The notes under the pieces were generated by a model. It was not told the DNA's origin. It saw only the letters and a list, made by a program, of their open reading frames with translations, and ran no database searches. This document shows positions 35,575 through 43,689 of a stretch of DNA of 64,000 nt, piece after piece (positions within the stretch are counted from its first letter, which is position 1; the number at the start of each line of letters is the position of its first letter). Both the position numbers and the translations under genes were made by a program. Source of the DNA: Phenylobacterium haematophilum (lineage in GTDB: Bacteria > Pseudomonadota > Alphaproteobacteria > Caulobacterales > Caulobacteraceae); contig NZ_JACIDK010000002.1 in NCBI RefSeq assembly GCF_014196295.1, forward strand, positions 248,001 through 312,000, written 5' to 3'.

Positions 35575-36381
35575 GTGTCGGACTGGATCGCAGCCGTCAT
35601 TCTCGGCCTTGTCGAAGGCCTGACGGAGTTCATTCCGGTCTCGTCGACGGGGCACCTGCTGCTGACCAAGAAGCTGCTCGGCCTGCCCAGCGGCTTCTGG
35701 GACACGTTCAGCGTCATGATCCAGCTGGGCGCGATCCTGGCGGTCGTGGTGATCTATTTCCAAAGGCTATGGGGGGTGTTCATCCGCCTTCCCAGCGACC
35801 CGAAGGCGCGGTGGTTCGCGGCCAGCGTGCTGATCTCGGTGCTGCCGTCGATGCTGGTGGCGTTCTTCGCGCACGACTTCATCAAGACCGTGCTGTTCGA
35901 GAGCATCGGCCTGATCTGCGTGATGCTGATCGTCGGCGGGGTGATCCTGCTGCTGGTCGACCGCTGGGCCCCCACGCCCAAGGAAGACGACGCGATGAAC
36001 CTGACCTGGAAGCGGGCGCTGGGCGTCGGCCTCTGTCAGTGCCTGGCCATGGTTCCGGGGGTGTCGCGTTCGGGCGCCACCATCGTCGGCGGCGTGATGA
36101 TCGGCATCGACCGGCGCGCGGCGGCCGAGTTCTCGTTCTTCATGGCTATCCCCACCATGGTCGGGGCGTTCGTCCTGGACTTCTGGTCGAACAAGGACGT
36201 GCTGACGGGCGACAATCTGGGGATCATCGCCATCGGCTTCGTGGTCAGCTTCCTGTCGGGGCTGATCGTCGTGAAGACGATGCTCGACTTCATCAACCGC
36301 TTCGGGCTGGCGCCCTACGGCTGGTGGCGGATCGTGGCGGGCGTGATCGGCCTGGGCGTGCTGTACGTCCACGGCGGCTGA
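35575..36381 (+). CDS. uppP: Undecaprenyl-diphosphatase (bacitracin resistance protein family)
   Basis: A 268-residue polytopic inner-membrane enzyme that dephosphorylates undecaprenyl pyrophosphate, recycling the lipid carrier for peptidoglycan and O-antigen. Both active-site motifs are present: LVEGLTEFIPVSSTGHLLLT (with the E/PVSSTGH box) and the PGVSRSGATI phosphate loop, followed by RRAAAEFSFFMAIPTM. About eight transmembrane segments. The start is taken at GTG 35575, because GGAG lies six bases before it and the N-terminus MSDWIAAVILG matches relatives; an ATG at 35563 adds four residues. Confidence 0.94.
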   Translation: MSDWIAAVILGLVEGLTEFIPVSSTGHLLLTKKLLGLPSGFWDTFSVMIQLGAILAVVVIYFQRLWGVFIRLPSDPKARWFAASVLISVLPSMLVAFFAHDFIKTVLFESIGLICVMLIVGGVILLLVDRWAPTPKEDDAMNLTWKRALGVGLCQCLAMVPGVSRSGATIVGGVMIGIDRRAAAEFSFFMAIPTMVGAFVLDFWSNKDVLTGDNLGIIAIGFVVSFLSGLIVVKTMLDFINRFGLAPYGWWRIVAGVIGLGVLYVHGG

Positions 36382-36399
36382 GGCCGCCGCCCAAGCATA

Positions 36400-36520
36400 C
36401 ATCCCGGTTTGCGCAGCAAGACCGCGCTGTAAGGGCGGAATGGCGCGCAGCCTCGCCGAAGCATGCGGGATCCGGTGTTCATAGGTCCCGGTCTTCGGCT
36501 GCGCCGAAACCGGGATGACA
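36400..36520. repeat. Large inverted repeat of the CCCGGTTT family
   Basis: CATCCCGGTTT (36400-36410) is mirrored by AAACCGGGATG (36507-36517); inner copies GCAGCAAGACCG and GGTCCCGGTCTTCGG form a second layer. It sits between the converging uppP and NDUFA9-like genes, as the related element at 9380-9516 sits between genes. Confidence 0.8.
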
Positions 36521-36543
36521 TGTGTGCGGCAGCGAGGCCGCGA

Positions 36544-37512
36544 TCAGGCCGCGGTGAGGGCCTGGTCGGCGAACTGGCCGCCCTTTCGGAAGCGATAGAG
36601 GTAGGTCGGGGCGATCGCCTCAAGCGTCATCGGCGCGGTGACGCCGAGATCGGCGAGGCCGGGCAGGGACGGGTCGGCGACGTTGTCGGTCTTCAGAATC
36701 TCGACCTGCCCGGCGGTGATCGGCGGCGACAGCGGCGTGATCAGGCCGATCGGGGCGCTGAGCTTGGCCAGCAGCCCGGCGACGCCGAAGGGCACGGACA
36801 CGAGGATGCGCCGGCGGCCGGTCTCGGCGACCACCAGCTCGACGATCTGGCGGACGGTGAAGACGCCCGGTCCGCCCAGCTCGAAGGTGCGGCCGGCGCA
36901 GGCCGGATCGGTGACGGCGGCGGCCGCGGCGCGGGCCAGGTCGCCGACATAGACCGGCTGCAGGCGGGTTTCGGCGCCGATCAGCGGCAGCACCGGGCTG
37001 TAGACCGCCATCTGGCCGAAGGTGTTGAGCAGCTTGTCGCCCTGGCCGAAGACCACCGACGGACGCAGGATGACGGCGTCGGGAAATTCGGCGCGGGTGA
37101 CCGATTCGCCCTCGGCCTTGGAGGCGACGTAGGCGGCCGCGCCGGCGGTGTGGGCGCCGATGCCGGAGATCAGCACGAGACGCTCGACCCCGAGCTCGCG
37201 GGCGGCGCGGGCGACGTTGCGCGCGCCATCGACATGGACCGCAGCCAGCTTCTGACGGCCGGTGTCATGGAAGATGCCGACCGCGTTGATGGCCGCCTGC
37301 GCGCCGGTGAGGGCGCGGCGCACCGAGGCCTCGTCGCGGATGTTGGCCTGCACGACCTCGACCTGGCCGACGTCGCCCATCAGGCGCATGGTGTGGGCCA
37401 GATGCGGCTGGCGGACGGCCACGCGAATGCGCAGGCCCTGCTTGGCGAGGGCCCGAACGATCTGGGTTCCGATGAAGCCTGATCCGCCGAAGACCGTGAC
37501 CAGATCCTGCAT
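36544..37512 (-). CDS. Complex I NDUFA9-like NAD(P)-binding protein
   Basis: A 322-residue atypical SDR starting MQDLVTVFGGSGFIGTQIVR, the extended Rossmann loop GGSGFIG. Further family features are RIRVAVRQPHLAHTMRLMGD, AINAVGIFHDTGRQ and the middle segment VILRPSVVFGQGDKLLNTFG. The C-terminus (about 270-322) is helical. Close relatives are called complex I NDUFA9 subunit family proteins: the mitochondrial homologue is an accessory subunit that binds NADPH. In bacteria its role in complex I biogenesis is unproven; nuo genes are not in this window. The start at 37512 is preferred, the longer ORF adding five residues. Confidence 0.87.
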   Translation of the reverse strand: MQDLVTVFGGSGFIGTQIVRALAKQGLRIRVAVRQPHLAHTMRLMGDVGQVEVVQANIRDEASVRRALTGAQAAINAVGIFHDTGRQKLAAVHVDGARNVARAARELGVERLVLISGIGAHTAGAAAYVASKAEGESVTRAEFPDAVILRPSVVFGQGDKLLNTFGQMAVYSPVLPLIGAETRLQPVYVGDLARAAAAAVTDPACAGRTFELGGPGVFTVRQIVELVVAETGRRRILVSVPFGVAGLLAKLSAPIGLITPLSPPITAGQVEILKTDNVADPSLPGLADLGVTAPMTLEAIAPTYLYRFRKGGQFADQALTAA

Positions 37513-37612
37513 GCCGTGCGTCCGCATATGAAAACAAAGTGGTTCCGAGCCGCCCGGATAGACGAACCGGCTCGGCGCTGCAACGAGACTTCGAATATTG
37601 CGACAGAGCGTG

Positions 37613-37640
37613 TTGACCGCGGCTGAGCGGCGCCCTAAAG
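37613..37640 (+). promoter_or_regulatory. Candidate promoter of tRNA-Leu
   Basis: TTGACC at 37613-37618 and a CCTAAA box near 37634-37639, with about 15-16 bases between, lie about 30 bases before the mature tRNA 5' end. The layout fits a housekeeping sigma-factor tRNA promoter; judged by eye. Confidence 0.5.
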
Positions 37641-37668
37641 AGCGCCCTCCCCGATCCGAAGGGACCGG

Positions 37669-37755
<87 letters not shown>

Positions 37756-37916
37756 CTCTCTCACAGGGTGGCGCTCGTTCAGCTCCCAGACATCATGGAT
37801 CCTGCAGGTTGCGTTGCGCGGCCGCGACAGGTGTATGTCGATCGCCGGTCTGCGCCTGTGCGACGCGGATCGCGCGCTATATAGGGTGGCGCGACGTGAA
37901 GTTTCGGAGACGGTTC

Positions 37917-38534
37917 TTGGCCAACCACCTGCATATCGGCGATCTGCCCGACGGCCTCTTCGCGGACGCCGAGGCCGTGGCGATCGATTCGGAAACCATG
38001 GGCCTGCAACTCGGCCGCGACCCGCTGTGCGTCGTGCAGTTGTCGGACGGCAAGGGCGAGGCCCATCTGGTCCAGCTCAACCGCGAGACCTATGACGCGC
38101 CGAACCTGAAGCGGGTGCTGACCGATCCGAAGATCCTGAAGATCTTCCACTTCGGGCGCTTCGACATCGCCATGTTCCATCTGCATCTGGGCGTGGTCAC
38201 CGCGCCTGTCTACTGCACCAAGATCGCCTCGAAGCTGGCCCGCACCTACACTGACCGCCATGGCCTGAAGGACGTCAGCAAGGAACTGCTGGGCGTCGAC
38301 ATGTCCAAGGCCCAGCAAAGCTCGGACTGGGGCGCGGCCAAGCTGTCGGACGAACAGATCGCCTACGCCGCCTCGGACGTGCTGCACCTGCACGCCCTGC
38401 GCGACAAGCTCGACGCCATGCTGGCCCGCGAGGGCCGCGACGGCCTGGCCCGCGCCTGCTTCGACTTCCTTCCGCACCGCGCCCTGCTGGACGTGAGGGG
38501 CTGGGAAGAGGTCGACATCTTCGCGCACGCCTGA
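37917..38534 (+). CDS. Ribonuclease D-like 3'-5' exonuclease (short form)
   Basis: A 205-residue DEDDy exonuclease lacking the HRDC domains of full-length RNase D. All four acidic motif residues are visible: AIDSETMGL (Asp, Glu), FHFGRFDIAMF (Asp) and YAASDVLHLHAL (Tyr/Asp). This short type is common in alphaproteobacteria and trims RNA 3' ends. The TTG at 37917 is chosen as start: GGAGA at 37906-37910 stands six bases before it and the resulting N-terminus ANHLHIGDLPDGL fits relatives. A GTG at 37896 would give a seven-residue extension. It is 7 bases upstream of lptC. Confidence 0.9.
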   Translation: MANHLHIGDLPDGLFADAEAVAIDSETMGLQLGRDPLCVVQLSDGKGEAHLVQLNRETYDAPNLKRVLTDPKILKIFHFGRFDIAMFHLHLGVVTAPVYCTKIASKLARTYTDRHGLKDVSKELLGVDMSKAQQSSDWGAAKLSDEQIAYAASDVLHLHALRDKLDAMLAREGRDGLARACFDFLPHRALLDVRGWEEVDIFAHA

Positions 38535-38541
38535 GGCGCCG

Positions 38542-39159
38542 ATGACGCTGGCCGCCGCCACAGTCCAACCGCCCGTCCGCAGCGATTTCGAGCGCTGGCG
38601 GCGGCGTTCGCGGCTGATCCGGCGGCTGCGGGTCATCCTGCCGACGCTGATCGTGGCGATCCTGGCGGCCCTGCTCGGCTTCATCGTGCACACGACCTTT
38701 CTCGGCCGCGAGGCCAAGCCGCGTGAGGCGGACGCGCCGATCGAACTGGTCAATCCGCGCTTCGTCGGCAAGGACGACAAAGGCCGCGCCTTCGTGCTGA
38801 CGGCGTCGACGGCGGTGCGCGACGAAAAGGACTATCAGCGGGTGCTGCTGGACAAGCCGGCGCTGATCCTCGACGCCGAAGGGGTCAACCCGACGCGGGT
38901 GACCGCCAAGTCCGGCGTCTACAGCGAGGACCGGCGAATGCTGAACCTGGACGGCGGGGTGAAGATGAGCGGCGGCGACGTGACCTTCGACACCGCCAGT
39001 TCGATCTTCAACACCGCGACGGGCGAACTGGAGGGCGAGGGGCTGATCTCCGGCGCCTCGTCGCTTGGCGAAATCACGGCGAAGTCCTATGGCGTGTACG
39101 ACAAGGGCGAGCGCCTGGTCTTCAAGGGCGGGGTGCGCGGACGCATCGATTCGAAGTAG
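38542..39159 (+). CDS. lptC: LPS export protein LptC
   Basis: A 205-residue inner-membrane-anchored, periplasmic protein. A single transmembrane helix near residues 28-54 (LRVILPTLIVAILAALLGFI) precedes a beta-jellyroll domain (FVLTASTAVRDEKDYQRVLL, VTAKSGVYSEDRRMLNLDGG). LptC hands lipopolysaccharide from the LptB2FG transporter to LptA. The gene is the start of an lptC-lptA-lptB-rpoN cluster, and the LptA gene follows within 80 bases, supporting the assignment. Confidence 0.88.
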   Translation: MTLAAATVQPPVRSDFERWRRRSRLIRRLRVILPTLIVAILAALLGFIVHTTFLGREAKPREADAPIELVNPRFVGKDDKGRAFVLTASTAVRDEKDYQRVLLDKPALILDAEGVNPTRVTAKSGVYSEDRRMLNLDGGVKMSGGDVTFDTASSIFNTATGELEGEGLISGASSLGEITAKSYGVYDKGERLVFKGGVRGRIDSK

Positions 39160-39240
39160 AGCTTGCGGACTCGATTTTTTCGCACTCGACTTTCGGACCG
39201 GGCTTCCCAGATGGGCTTCATGAGCATGAGCGGGCTTGAA

Positions 39241-39783
39241 ATGACGAAGCTGGCGGCCGTGGCCGCACTGACGATGGCGCTGGCCGCGGGCCCGGCGGCT
39301 GCGCAGCTGAGCCAGAGCTCGGACGCGCCGGTGGACATCACCGCCGACGCGCTGGAGGTCGTGAACAACCAGTGCCTGTCGATCTGGAGCGGATCGGCCG
39401 AAGCCCTGCAGGACCGCACGCGGCTGCGCGCCGACGTCATCAAGACCTTCTCCAAGCAGCAGCCGGCCCGGCCGGGCGGCGCCGGCGGCGCGTGCGGCGC
39501 GCTGGACCGCATGGAGGCGATCGGCAACGTCTACTACGTGACCCCGCAGCAGAAGGTCCGCGGCGACAAAGCCAATTACGACGTGACCGCCGAGCGCATT
39601 GTCATCACCGGCGACGTGGTCGCCGTCTCCGGACAGAACGTGATCCGCGGCGACCGACTGGTGGTCAATGTCGCGACTGGCGACGCGCAGATGCAGTCGG
39701 GCGCCAAGGGCCCGGGCAAGGCGCGCCCGCGCGCCGTCATCTTCCCGAACCAGCAGGCGGGCCAACCCGCCGCCCGCCGCTAG
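39241..39783 (+). CDS. lptA: LPS transport periplasmic protein LptA (OstA-like)
   Basis: A 180-residue periplasmic protein from ATG 39241 with signal peptide MTKLAAVAALTMALAAGPAA and cleavage after AAA-Q. The mature part carries an OstA/LptA-type beta-jellyroll: DITADALEVVNNQCLSIWSG, NVYYVTPQQKVRGDKANYDV and ITGDVVAVSGQNVIRGDRLV. LptA bridges LptC to the outer-membrane LptDE complex. In-frame upstream ATGs at 39211-39226 are possible starts, but they would lengthen the signal peptide with an acidic residue. Its stop codon merges with the lptB Shine-Dalgarno sequence (TAGGAG). Confidence 0.88.
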   Translation: MTKLAAVAALTMALAAGPAAAQLSQSSDAPVDITADALEVVNNQCLSIWSGSAEALQDRTRLRADVIKTFSKQQPARPGGAGGACGALDRMEAIGNVYYVTPQQKVRGDKANYDVTAERIVITGDVVAVSGQNVIRGDRLVVNVATGDAQMQSGAKGPGKARPRAVIFPNQQAGQPAARR

Positions 39784-39791
39784 GAGTTCAC

Positions 39792-40553
39792 TTGGCCGAG
39801 GCCGAACAGTCGTTGCCGGGCCTGGCCGGCGAGGGTCTTGTCGTCGACAACATCGGCAAGTCCTTCCGCAAGCGTGCGGTGGTCAAGGGCGTCTCGCTGC
39901 GTCTGGCGCGCGGCGAGGTCGCGGGCCTGCTCGGCCCCAACGGCGCCGGCAAGACGACCTGCTTCTACATGATCACCGGCCTGATCCCGGCCGACTACGG
40001 GTCGATCTACCTGGACGGCGAGAACATCACCCGCCAGCCGATGTACCAGCGCGCGCGCATGGGCGTCGGCTATCTGCCGCAGGAAACCTCGATCTTCCGC
40101 GCCATGACCGTGGAGGAGAACGTCATGGCCGTGGTCGAGCTGCGCGAGCGCAGCCAGGCGCGCGCCAAGCAGACGGTGACCGAGCTCCTGCAGGAGCTGC
40201 GCATCGAGCACCTGCGCACCTCGCCGGCGGTGTCGCTGTCGGGCGGCGAGCGCCGCCGCGTCGAGATCGCCCGCGCCCTGGCCAGCGAGCCGTCGTTCAT
40301 GCTGCTGGACGAGCCGTTCGCCGGCATCGACCCGCTGGCCATCGCCGACATCCGCGAGGTGATCACCTATCTCAAGGGCCGCGGCATCGGCATTCTGATC
40401 ACCGACCACAATGTCCGCGAGACCCTGGACATCATCGACCGCGCCTCGATCATCCACGCTGGCGAGGTGCTGTTCGAAGGCACCCCGGACCAGATCGTCG
40501 ATGATCCGGAAGTGCGCCGGGTCTATCTCGGCGAGCGCTTCGGCCAGGACTAG
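39792..40553 (+). CDS. lptB: LPS export ABC transporter ATP-binding protein LptB
   Basis: A 253-residue ATPase that drives LPS extraction by LptFG. Walker A GPNGAGKTTCFYMI, Q-loop GYLPQETSIF, signature SLSGGERRRVEIARAL, Walker B FMLLDEPFAGIDPL and the H-loop ILITDHNVRETL are all present, and the sequence is LptB-like throughout (VEENVMAVVELRE). It starts at TTG 39792, with AGGAG five bases before it. Its stop TAG lies in a CTAG tetranucleotide shared with the converging WYL regulator's stop. Confidence 0.95.
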   Translation: MAEAEQSLPGLAGEGLVVDNIGKSFRKRAVVKGVSLRLARGEVAGLLGPNGAGKTTCFYMITGLIPADYGSIYLDGENITRQPMYQRARMGVGYLPQETSIFRAMTVEENVMAVVELRERSQARAKQTVTELLQELRIEHLRTSPAVSLSGGERRRVEIARALASEPSFMLLDEPFAGIDPLAIADIREVITYLKGRGIGILITDHNVRETLDIIDRASIIHAGEVLFEGTPDQIVDDPEVRRVYLGERFGQD

Positions 40554-41275
40554 TCGGGATCGGCCTTGGCGCTCTCCAGATAGCGTCGATGCTCCGCCTC
40601 CAGCGCCGCGCGCCAGCGGGCGCGGAGCAGCGCAGGACGGTCTGGGTAACGGTCTTCCAGGAACTCGGCGGCCACCACCCGGTCGGTGCGGAAGTTGCGG
40701 AAGTCCGTGCGCAGTTCGCACCAGGCGACCAGCATCCGCACGGTCTCGTGATAGCCGACCGTAACCGGCCAGACGGTGCGCCGGCTCTCGCGGTCCTGCT
40801 CGTCACGGTACTGCAGCGTGATCTTGCGGCCGGCGCGGATGGCGGTGCGCACCAGGGCCATGTCCAGCTGGTCGGGCGGGGCCGATCGCCAGGCGGGCAC
40901 GGCGCGGCCGGCCGGTTCGAGCACGTAAGGACGCAGGCGTTCGGGCACCGAGGCGCCGATCTTGGCGATCAGGTCCTGGGCGGCGCGGGCCAGCGAGGGA
41001 TCGCCGCGGCTGGCCACCCACTGGGCGCCGAGCACGGCGGCCTCGATCTCGTCGGGGGTGAGCATCAGCGGCGGCAGGTCGAAGCCCTGGTCGAGCACAT
41101 AACCCATGCCGGCCTCGCCGCGGATCGGCACCCGCTGGCCCATGAGGGTGGCGATGTCGCGATAGACCGTGCGCTTGGAGGTTTCGAGCTCCTCGGCGAT
41201 CGCGTCGGCCGTGATCGGCGCGCGCGCCCGGCGCATGATCTGGATGATCTGGAACAGGCGGTCGGCGCGACGCAT
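40550..41275 (-). CDS. HTH/WYL-domain transcriptional regulator
   Basis: A 241-residue DeoR-like regulator: winged HTH at residues 1-55 (MRRADRLFQIIQIMRR, ITADAIAEELETSKRTVYRD) followed by a WYL sensor domain (about 120-205; ITLQYRDEQDRESRRTVWPV) and the C-terminal extension LLRARWRAALEAEHRRYLES. WYL domains bind nucleic acids or small ligands; many such proteins control stress or metabolism. The ATG at 41275 is preferred over 41290. It converges with lptB, sharing a CTAG with its stop, and is divergent from rpoN. Its target is unknown. Confidence 0.9.
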   Translation of the reverse strand: MRRADRLFQIIQIMRRARAPITADAIAEELETSKRTVYRDIATLMGQRVPIRGEAGMGYVLDQGFDLPPLMLTPDEIEAAVLGAQWVASRGDPSLARAAQDLIAKIGASVPERLRPYVLEPAGRAVPAWRSAPPDQLDMALVRTAIRAGRKITLQYRDEQDRESRRTVWPVTVGYHETVRMLVAWCELRTDFRNFRTDRVVAAEFLEDRYPDRPALLRARWRAALEAEHRRYLESAKADPD

Positions 41276-41476
41276 GGAGATCCGCTTCATGGGGCTGGAG
41301 CATCGACTTGCGATGCTGACAGCATGGTGGCAGCAGTCGGGTTCTAAGCCAATGGAGTACTTTCCGGGAGGGACGCGAGACCATGGCCGCGTCAACGAAG
41401 CGGCGCCGTGCGGTTAACACTTCGGTTGGGATGAGCGCGCTAACCTCGCCAGCAAGAAACAGGCCAGGAGGCGGAT

Positions 41477-42970
41477 TTGGCGCTCGGCGCGCGTTTGGAG
41501 CTGAGGCAGGGGCAGGGGCTGGTCATCACGCCCCAGCTGCAGCAGGCGATCAAGCTGTTGCAGCTCTCGAACCTCGAGCTCGAAGCCTTCGTCGAAGGCG
41601 AGCTGGAGCGCAATCCGCTGCTGCAGCGCGATGAGCGCGAATCAGAGCCCGACCGCGAGGAGCAGCCGCGCAGCGAGGCCGACGACTATTCCACCGACCA
41701 GGTCAGCGACCATGCCGCCGCGGCGGACATGGACACCTCGCACGACCAGGCCTCGCCCGGCGAACACGCCACCGGCGACGCCCAGGAGGCCCAGCACGCG
41801 GGCGGGGCGGTCGACTGGTCGAAGGCCGGCAAGGGCGGCGGCTTCGAGGACACCGACGACTTCGAAGGCCGGCTGACCCGCGAAAAGACGCTGAGCGAGC
41901 ACCTGCACGACCAGCTGGCCGTGGCGGGGCTGACGCCGGCGCAGAACGCCATCGCCGCCATCCTGATCGACGGCGTCGACGAGGGCGGCTACCTGCGCGT
42001 CGACCTGATCGAAACCGCCGAGCGGCTGGGCTGCGAACTGGCCGCGGTCGAGGGCGTGCTGACCACCCTGCAGGGCTTCGAGCCGACAGGGGTCTTCGCC
42101 CGGGACGTGCGCGAGTGCCTGATGCTGCAGCTCAAGGAACGCGATCGCTGCGACCCGGCGATGACAGCCCTGCTCGACAATCTGGAATTGCTGGCGCGGC
42201 GGGACATGAGCGCGCTGCGCAAGGTCTGCGGCGTCGACGACGAGGACATGCGCGAGATGGTCGCCGAGCTGCGCGGCCTGACCCCGCGGCCCGGCGCGGC
42301 GTTCGGCGGCGAGCCGAGCCAACCGGTGGCGCCCGACGTGTTCGTGCGCGAGGGCCTGGGCGGTCTGTGGCACGTGGAGCTGAACACCGACACCCTGCCG
42401 CGGCTGCTGATCGACCAGCGCTATCATGCGCGCGTCGCCGGCGGGGCGCGCACCGAGCAGGAGAAGGTGTTCGTCTCCGACTGCATGGCCAGCGCCAACT
42501 GGCTGGTGAAGAGCCTGGACCAGCGGGCCAAGACCATCCTCAAGGTGGCGAGCGAGATCGTGCGACAGCAGGACGGATTCCTCGCCTTCGGCGTCGAGCA
42601 CCTGCGGCCGCTGAACCTGAAGACCGTGGCCGACGCCATCGGCATGCATGAATCCACGGTCAGCCGGGTGACCTCCAACAAGTACATCGCCACGCCGCGC
42701 GGGCTGTTCGAGCTGAAGTTCTTCTTCACCTCGTCGATCGCCTCGACCTCGGGCGGCGAGGCGCACTCGGCCGAGAGCGTGCGCCACAAGATCAAGCAGC
42801 TGATCGACACCGAGCGCGGCGAGCGCGACGTGCATTCCGACGACCGGATCGTCGAAATTCTCAAGGAAACCGGCGTCGACATCGCCCGCCGGACGGTCGC
42901 CAAGTACCGCGAGGCCATGCGCATCCCCTCGTCGGTCGAGCGCCGGCGGATGCTGAAGGAAGCGGTCTAG
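41477..42970 (+). CDS. rpoN: RNA polymerase sigma-54 factor
   Basis: The 497-residue alternative sigma factor that needs AAA+ activators and governs nitrogen, flagellar and other genes. Region I is RQGQGLVITPQLQQAIKLLQ (activator interaction); region II is acidic; the core-binding and DNA-binding domains follow, with HTH ESTVSRVTSNKYIATPRG and the RpoN box ARRTVAKYREAM near the C-terminus. The start is TTG 41477 with a perfect AGGAGG at 41466-41471, five bases before it. Its TAG lies in CTAG shared with the converging TetR stop. In many proteobacteria hpf and ptsN follow directly; here they lie about 6.6 kb downstream. Confidence 0.97.
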   Translation: MALGARLELRQGQGLVITPQLQQAIKLLQLSNLELEAFVEGELERNPLLQRDERESEPDREEQPRSEADDYSTDQVSDHAAAADMDTSHDQASPGEHATGDAQEAQHAGGAVDWSKAGKGGGFEDTDDFEGRLTREKTLSEHLHDQLAVAGLTPAQNAIAAILIDGVDEGGYLRVDLIETAERLGCELAAVEGVLTTLQGFEPTGVFARDVRECLMLQLKERDRCDPAMTALLDNLELLARRDMSALRKVCGVDDEDMREMVAELRGLTPRPGAAFGGEPSQPVAPDVFVREGLGGLWHVELNTDTLPRLLIDQRYHARVAGGARTEQEKVFVSDCMASANWLVKSLDQRAKTILKVASEIVRQQDGFLAFGVEHLRPLNLKTVADAIGMHESTVSRVTSNKYIATPRGLFELKFFFTSSIASTSGGEAHSAESVRHKIKQLIDTERGERDVHSDDRIVEILKETGVDIARRTVAKYREAMRIPSSVERRRMLKEAV

Positions 42971-43578
42971 CCGCCCGGCGCGGCGGCGGCCGGCAGGGCC
43001 GCCAGATAGGCCTCCAGCAGGCGCACCAGCTCATCTTCGAGCGCGGCGGGATCCAGCCCCAGCCCCGGCTCAGCCGCGGCCGCGCGCAGCAGGCTGATCG
43101 GCGCGTGGGTGAGCACGAAGGCGCGTTCGGGCGTCAGCTCCATGGAGAACTGGGCCTTGCCCTCGATCGCGGCCAGGAACGCCTGGTGGTGTTGGGCCAA
43201 GCCGCCGTCGTCGCCGCGCCGCCGGTACATGGCGTCGAGCAGGGCGGCGCGGCCGCGCGGGGCGTCGTCGAAGCTGCGGGTCAGGGCCTGGACGATGGCG
43301 CGCACGGCGTTCGCGCCCGGCGGGCTGATCACCAGGTCGGCGATGTCGTCACGCACGGCGCTGGCCCGCTGCTCGGCCAGGGCGGCCAGGATGTCGTCCT
43401 TGTCGCGGAAGTACTGGTAGACGGTGCCGATGCTGACCCCGGCGCGGGCGGCGATGTGGTTGGTGGTCAGCCGCTGGGCGCCTTCAGCTTCGAGAAGTTG
43501 AAGGGTGGCGTCGAGGATCACCTTGATCGTCGATTCGGCGCGGGCCTGGCGCGGCGTTCTGCGTTGTCTTTCAGTCAT
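42967..43578 (-). CDS. TetR-family transcriptional repressor
   Basis: A 203-residue TetR protein: HTH at residues about 12-60 (STIKVILDATLQLLEAEGAQ, TTNHIAARAGVSIGTVYQYF, RDKDDILAALAEQR), then a helical ligand-binding region. It is divergent from the MpaB-type oxygenase gene with 111 bases between and probably represses it and itself. Its start codon lies inside a hyphenated palindrome (43570-43587). The ligand is unknown. Confidence 0.9.
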   Translation of the reverse strand: MTERQRRTPRQARAESTIKVILDATLQLLEAEGAQRLTTNHIAARAGVSIGTVYQYFRDKDDILAALAEQRASAVRDDIADLVISPPGANAVRAIVQALTRSFDDAPRGRAALLDAMYRRRGDDGGLAQHHQAFLAAIEGKAQFSMELTPERAFVLTHAPISLLRAAAAEPGLGLDPAALEDELVRLLEAYLAALPAAAAPGG

Positions 43579-43587
43579 TTGACTAAA
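43570..43587. promoter_or_regulatory. Candidate TetR operator over the tetR start codon
   Basis: TTCAGTCATTTGACTAAA has 5-bp arms AGTCA/TGACT around a 2-bp centre plus flanking TT/AA symmetry, and includes the CAT complement of the tetR ATG. This is a typical size and symmetry for a TetR dimer site and implies autoregulation. Confidence 0.55.
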
Positions 43588-43628
43588 CCGAAGGGCGGCG
43601 GCGCGTGGCCGTGTGAACGCGAGTAGGA

Positions 43629-43647
43629 ATGTGAGGAATGCTTACAT
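43629..43647. promoter_or_regulatory. Imperfect palindrome upstream of the MpaB-type oxygenase
   Basis: ATGTGAG-GAATG-CTTACAT (43629-43647) has 7-bp arms matching at six of seven positions. It lies between the divergent TetR and oxygenase genes, about 40 bases before the oxygenase ATG, and could be a second regulator site. Confidence 0.45.
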
Positions 43648-43689
43648 ATCGTTCCAGGCAGTCAATGATCTGAACGTCCGGAGACGTCC

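Noticed and set aside
38275-39765. 496-residue minus-strand open frame across rnd, lptC and lptA
   Set aside because: It is antisense to three supported genes and its composition is typical of a high-GC shadow.
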